Positions 61,170-64,000 of a stretch of DNA of 64,000 bases are shown piece by piece. The notes under the pieces were generated by a model, which was not told where the DNA came from, did not search any database, and was given only the letters and a program-made list of their open reading frames with translations. Location: contig JAFWYK010000007.1 in the NCBI GenBank assembly GCA_017517685.1, positions 62,001 through 126,000 of the forward strand, in the 5' to 3' direction. Numbering within the stretch: position 1 is the stretch's first letter; each line of letters starts with the position of its first letter. A program made the position numbers and the translations under genes. The stretch is from Clostridia bacterium (lineage in GTDB: Bacteria > Bacillota > Clostridia > TANB77 > CAG-508).

Positions 61170-62084
61170 ATGAAGCCAAATAGCTTAGAGTCACAACTAA
61201 AGAAGGCGTTGGAAGAAGAATTATTATATAGTGCTTTAAGTGATGAGTTAGAATCACAAATTCTTGAAGAATCATATATAGAAGATGAAGAAGAATATGA
61301 TGAAGAAGAATATGAAGACTATGATGATGAATACGAAGACGAAGAATACGAAGACGATGAAGAGCGCGCAACAGTAGTTTCTAACCAAAAAGCTAAAAAG
61401 AATACTAAGCGTGAAAAAAGAAAGAAAAGATTAAAAAGATTACAAAATGATGTTAAGGCAAAATCAGTTATAATTGTTATATTGACTTTATTAGTTAATA
61501 CTTATGCATGGTTTATATATAGTTCTATGGTATCTACAAGTTTACAAATGCATATTAAAGGATGGAACTTTAATATAACAAATTTAGAAGATGATGAATT
61601 TATATTCCAAGTTGAAGAAGTATATCCTGGTATGGAAGAAGCTGTTAAAATAATGACAGCAGAAAACAAAGGTGAAACGAGAACAACTGTTAGATGTGAA
61701 TTCCAATCAATAAGAGTATTTAATGATACTGTTGAAGTAGGAGATAATGTTTTAGATCAATCAGGAAATCCAACAGGAGCAACACATACATCAGATACTT
61801 TATATCAATTGTTAAAATCATATCCGTTTGATACAGATATATTTTTTGGTGCAACAGAATATACTGGTACACCAGTTGTTATGAACCAAGGACAAAATAT
61901 GGATATAAAATTTGCAATTAATTGGGAATATGAAGTTGCTGGTGATGCCGATGCAATAGCAGCTCAAGATGCTATTGATACAAAATGGGGTGAAGATGCT
62001 TATGATTTTAAAAACACTCCAGGAAATAGTGACTATTGTGTAGAAATAAAACTTAAAGTAGTTGCTGAACAAGTAGATGAATAA
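61170..62084 (+). CDS. TasA-like protein with acidic cytoplasmic N-terminus
   Basis: 304 aa. Residues 1-68 are extremely acidic with Glu/Tyr/Asp repeats, then a basic stretch (KKNTKREKRKKRLKRL). A span at about 96-114 ends in LVNTYAWFIYSS, the type of signal seen in TasA/SipW substrates. The outer domain has E-x-x-P-G-M and N-K-G motifs (YPGMEEAVKIMTAENKGE) like the D-x-x-P-G-D, N-x-G pattern of TasA/CalY. The acidic pre-signal segment is unusual. It is the last gene of the operon. The ribosome binding site is AAAGGAG. Confidence 0.75.
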   Translation: MKPNSLESQLKKALEEELLYSALSDELESQILEESYIEDEEEYDEEEYEDYDDEYEDEEYEDDEERATVVSNQKAKKNTKREKRKKRLKRLQNDVKAKSVIIVILTLLVNTYAWFIYSSMVSTSLQMHIKGWNFNITNLEDDEFIFQVEEVYPGMEEAVKIMTAENKGETRTTVRCEFQSIRVFNDTVEVGDNVLDQSGNPTGATHTSDTLYQLLKSYPFDTDIFFGATEYTGTPVVMNQGQNMDIKFAINWEYEVAGDADAIAAQDAIDTKWGEDAYDFKNTPGNSDYCVEIKLKVVAEQVDE

Positions 62085-63226
62085 TAAATTAAGTAATAAA
62101 AAATATCTCGATAATTATTATCGAGATATTTTTTTATTTTATAAATAATTAAGTATCTATTTGCATTACTGTTACACCGTATTGGAACGGTACCATATGG
62201 GTTATCAATTTTAGTTACTGCAACGTCAGCTGCGTTATCCATTATATTATCTTCACCATCATACCATTCAACATATAATTTGATTTTATTAATAACTTGT
62301 GTTGTAATATCAGCCGCCGGTTGAACTTGTCCGATAATTACTTCAACACCTTCTTGTAATTCTTGTTTTCCACCACCATTTAATTCATATGCGTATATTC
62401 TATAATCTGGTAAATTGCTTTTTAAAATTTTCTTACCACCGATTGCAACGCTTTGCCAGAAGTCTTCTGTGTCGATATCTATTTGACCATTATATGTTAA
62501 ATGTAATTGAAGTTGTAATTTGTTTCCAGAATAATTTGTTGTATAGATGCCTTCATCTTCATCAATCCATATTTGTGGACAACCAGTTGTGGGTGGTTTC
62601 CATTCATATGATTGAGGGATTAATTTTAAGACTCCATTTTCATATGAATAACTTTCAACATTTATTAAATGTGATGCATCAAGAGAAAATCCTTCAGGAA
62701 GTACAAATTCTAATTCTTGTTTATTGTATACAAAACCACTATCCCAAGGAGATTTATTTCTGTTCCAGTAATACCAAATTGGCTCATCTAAATGAGAATA
62801 GTCGATATCAAGTAAAATGTTATAAGTTGTAGGTGAGTTGCCACCGCTGTTCCAGCTACCTTGCAATGTTGTAGTATATGAACTTTCATAATCAACGTCA
62901 CCATCAACAACTTCTATTTCATATTGATAAGGTACTTGTGTACCAGTAGAGTCTAATGTTAATTCTACAGTACCTTGTTTTGTTGGTGCAATTACATTGT
63001 CGGCTATATTTGGATTTTCTTCAAATTTTACTTGTAATGTATTAGTAAAAGTTGCATTGTCAACAATTCTTTGATTATTTACTTTAATATTCCAACCTAA
63101 TAAACCAACACCGGTTTGTTTATCATAAGAAGTAACATATTTTGAATATGTTGATCTAATGACAGTTAAAAACAATCCGATTATCAGAATAATAAGTAGG
63201 AGACGAATGAATTTTTTGATTTTCAT
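62033..63226 (-). CDS. TasA-like anchored protein with apparent C-terminal frameshift
   Basis: 397 aa as read. ATG 63226 has TTGGAG upstream. A hydrophobic helix (residues 7-23) is followed by IRSTYSKYVTS, shared with the 53835 gene, then a beta-rich outer domain. Near 62181-62188 the frame changes character. The current frame runs on as RCNSNANRYLI through the terminator and 52 nt into the end of the convergent gene. The alternative frame gives FQYGVTVMQIDT and stops at 62149-62151, before the terminator. Loss of one copy of a TTCCA repeat in GTTCCATTCCAATAC would explain this. The intact protein would be about 358 aa. An assembly error, phase variation or decay are all possible. Confidence 0.65.
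   Translation of the reverse strand: MKIKKFIRLLLIILIIGLFLTVIRSTYSKYVTSYDKQTGVGLLGWNIKVNNQRIVDNATFTNTLQVKFEENPNIADNVIAPTKQGTVELTLDSTGTQVPYQYEIEVVDGDVDYESSYTTTLQGSWNSGGNSPTTYNILLDIDYSHLDEPIWYYWNRNKSPWDSGFVYNKQELEFVLPEGFSLDASHLINVESYSYENGVLKLIPQSYEWKPPTTGCPQIWIDEDEGIYTTNYSGNKLQLQLHLTYNGQIDIDTEDFWQSVAIGGKKILKSNLPDYRIYAYELNGGGKQELQEGVEVIIGQVQPAADITTQVINKIKLYVEWYDGEDNIMDNAADVAVTKIDNPYGTVPIRCNSNANRYLIIYKIKKYLDNNYRDIFYYLIYYSSTCSATTLSFISTQ
62101..62135. terminator. bidirectional terminator, read through by a frameshifted - strand ORF
   Basis: AAATATCTCGATAA (62101-62114) pairs perfectly with TTATCGAGATATTT (62118-62131), with T-runs on the + side and A-rich sequence on the other. It lies inside the 3' end of the - strand ORF as it now reads. 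Confidence 0.85.
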
Positions 63227-63356
63227 ATTTTTTCTCCAATATATTATTTGTGTTACAAAAAATACTAAAAATTTGTAATTATATTTTTAAATATTGAGAT
63301 CATTATTTATATATTTTTAAAAAATAGTTTAACCTACAATATCGCTATTTTATTTG

Positions 63357-63385
63357 ATTTTATCATAGCCAAAAAATGAAGTCAA
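63357..63385 (-). promoter_or_regulatory. promoter of the - strand TasA-like gene
   Basis: On the - strand: TTGACT, 17-nt spacer, TAAAAT, with TGA before the -10 (+ strand 63380-63385 and 63357-63362). Confidence 0.6.
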
Positions 63386-63436
63386 TCAAACTGTAAAATG
63401 TAACAAATATGATAAAAAAATGTAAGAATAATGTAA

Positions 63437-63465
63437 TTGAGTGTATAGTGCAGTTGTGCTAAAAT
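63437..63465 (+). promoter_or_regulatory. promoter of the 63547 gene
   Basis: TTGAGT (63437-63442), 17-nt spacer, TAAAAT (63460-63465), with TGC before the -10. Confidence 0.65.
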
Positions 63466-63546
63466 TAAAATAAATTAGAGAATATGCAAAATTCAATATG
63501 TATGTCTATTCTATAATAGCTAAATCTACGGGAGGGAGTTATTCAA

Positions 63547-64000
63547 ATGACTAAGTTTGAGTTTGAGACCACCTCTAAGAAAATTTATCGACGTGAGTTT
63601 AGAATTAAGCTTATAAGATTGGCACTACTTATTTTGTTATTGTTCTTAATAATGTTATATTTTATCTTATTGATAATTTATGATGTAGGACACTTTACAA
63701 TTGTCTTAGGGGATACTTTAAGACGTGATAAAGGTATTGTTATTTATGACAATTTAACAGAAAAAGTAGTTTCAAAACGTTTAGAAGCACCTAAACTTGA
63801 AACAATGGATAACATCTCGATTGATTGGCTTCCAGCAAACATCGATGATGAGGGCGATGGTGGTCACAATGGAGAAAATTACATAGCCTATACTTTCTAT
63901 ATTGAAAATGAAGGTAATGAGACTATCAATTATTGGTATTCAGCACTAATCGATGATGTAATTCTAAATGTAGATGAAGCAATACGATTTATGGTATTTG
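63547..64000 (+). CDS. membrane-anchored extracytoplasmic protein (3' end outside window)
   Basis: 151 residues are visible. The ATG follows GGGAGGGAG. The N-terminus is charged (TKFEFETTSKKIYRREFRIK), then there is one span at about 23-48, then an outer domain with IDWLPANIDDEGDGG and YTFYIENEGNETINYWY. The E-N-E-G-N-E-T-I-N-Y-W-Y segment resembles TasA/camelysin-type strands of the neighbouring genes. It is probably another substrate or partner of the SipW locus. The full length is unknown. Confidence 0.7.
   Translation, partial: MTKFEFETTSKKIYRREFRIKLIRLALLILLLFLIMLYFILLIIYDVGHFTIVLGDTLRRDKGIVIYDNLTEKVVSKRLEAPKLETMDNISIDWLPANIDDEGDGGHNGENYIAYTFYIENEGNETINYWYSALIDDVILNVDEAIRFMVF

Larger units (their letters stand above)
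63227..63546. other. divergent intergenic region
   Basis: This 320-nt, AT-rich region is without a gene. It contains two divergent promoters and TGTTACA / TGTAACA half-sites (63251 and 63399 areas) that resemble the palindrome at 52666-52681. No RNA gene is seen. Confidence 0.6.

Noticed and set aside
60976..61371. - strand hydrophobic ORF opposite the acidic repeats
   Set aside because: It is the complement of GAT/GAA repeats giving Ile/Phe/Leu runs, and is not a real membrane protein.
62389..62832. + strand ORF opposite the TasA-like gene
   Set aside because: It has no ribosome binding site, an implausible composition, and lies antisense to a gene with a signal-like N-terminus.
1..64000. 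tRNA, rRNA, insertion sequences, integrase or att sites
   Set aside because: I looked for GTTCGA-type T-loops, rRNA stretches, transposase motifs and long direct or inverted terminal repeats and saw none that stood out. A tRNAscan-SE and ISfinder search would settle this.

Overview
The window comes from an AT-rich, Gram-positive-type member of the Bacillota, probably an uncultured Clostridia-like gut lineage. The evidence is the very low G+C of the backbone genes, strong AGGAGG ribosome binding sites, a serine T-box leader, a glmS ribozyme, type IV pilus assembly genes, SipW-type signal peptidases and an LtaS-like sulfatase. There is nothing that implies an outer membrane. The genetic code is standard (TGA is used as a stop, for example at 16597). 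I found no rRNA, tRNA, CRISPR array, insertion sequence or replication origin. The lineage assignment is an inference.

Layout. 1-3926: end of a type IV pilus-like operon (Thr/Asn/Lys repeat protein, 56-aa membrane peptide, pilin-like protein, PilC-like platform protein) followed by a ROK glucokinase. 4014-5772: two self-contained, GC-rich single-gene units of unknown function. 5791-8125: a small leader RNA and RNase J, with a hairpin between its Shine-Dalgarno and AUG. 8197-17387: a 2778-residue protein with a helical repeat region, a kinase-like region and a C-terminal metallophosphoesterase, followed by two small genes. 17553-20409: gltX, an unknown small gene, a DUF951 gene and a GNAT acetyltransferase. 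20449-22263 (-): membrane protein. 22336-27201: T-box(Ser) operon with two DUF1653 genes, serS, an LtaS-like sulfatase, ysxC and a yaaL-like gene. 27244-28390: Xre-type membrane regulator. 28414-30583 (-): glmS with its ribozyme. 30614-35659: unknown gene, HEVYH metallopeptidase-like gene, hpt, membrane protein, uvrC. 35724-37959: 34-aa membrane peptide, BadF-type sugar kinase, ispH. 38001-41249: three more GC-anomalous stand-alone genes (P-loop kinase, unknown, receiver-like protein), with a backbone methyltransferase between them. 41342-46136: pseudouridine synthase, a riboswitch-like leader controlling a ribokinase-family gene, PdaA-like deacetylase and a pair of surface-glycan-type membrane genes. 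46166-48838: clpB. 48954-64000: a large locus for SipW-type secretion of TasA-like proteins.

The 48954-64000 locus is the best candidate for an undescribed system. One + strand series (52778-62084) encodes two SipW-like peptidases with an intact Ser/His pair, one SipW-like protein that lacks it, four membrane-anchored or secreted TasA/camelysin-like proteins, a degenerate EAL-like protein, a membrane-anchored McrB-like AAA+ ATPase and a DUF2357/McrC-N-like partner without a visible nuclease. It is flanked by divergent genes for a 1193-aa acidic protein and a TasA-like paralog with an apparently frameshifted end, and by the start of another anchored protein. Long poly-Lys and poly-Asp/Glu tails predicted to face the cytoplasm suggest the membrane components meet through charge pairing.

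Regulation is readable at several places: serine T-box, glmS ribozyme, a three-way attenuator before the ribokinase-family gene, a structured RNase J translation start, and many vegetative promoters with 17-nt spacers, often with an extended TGn -10.
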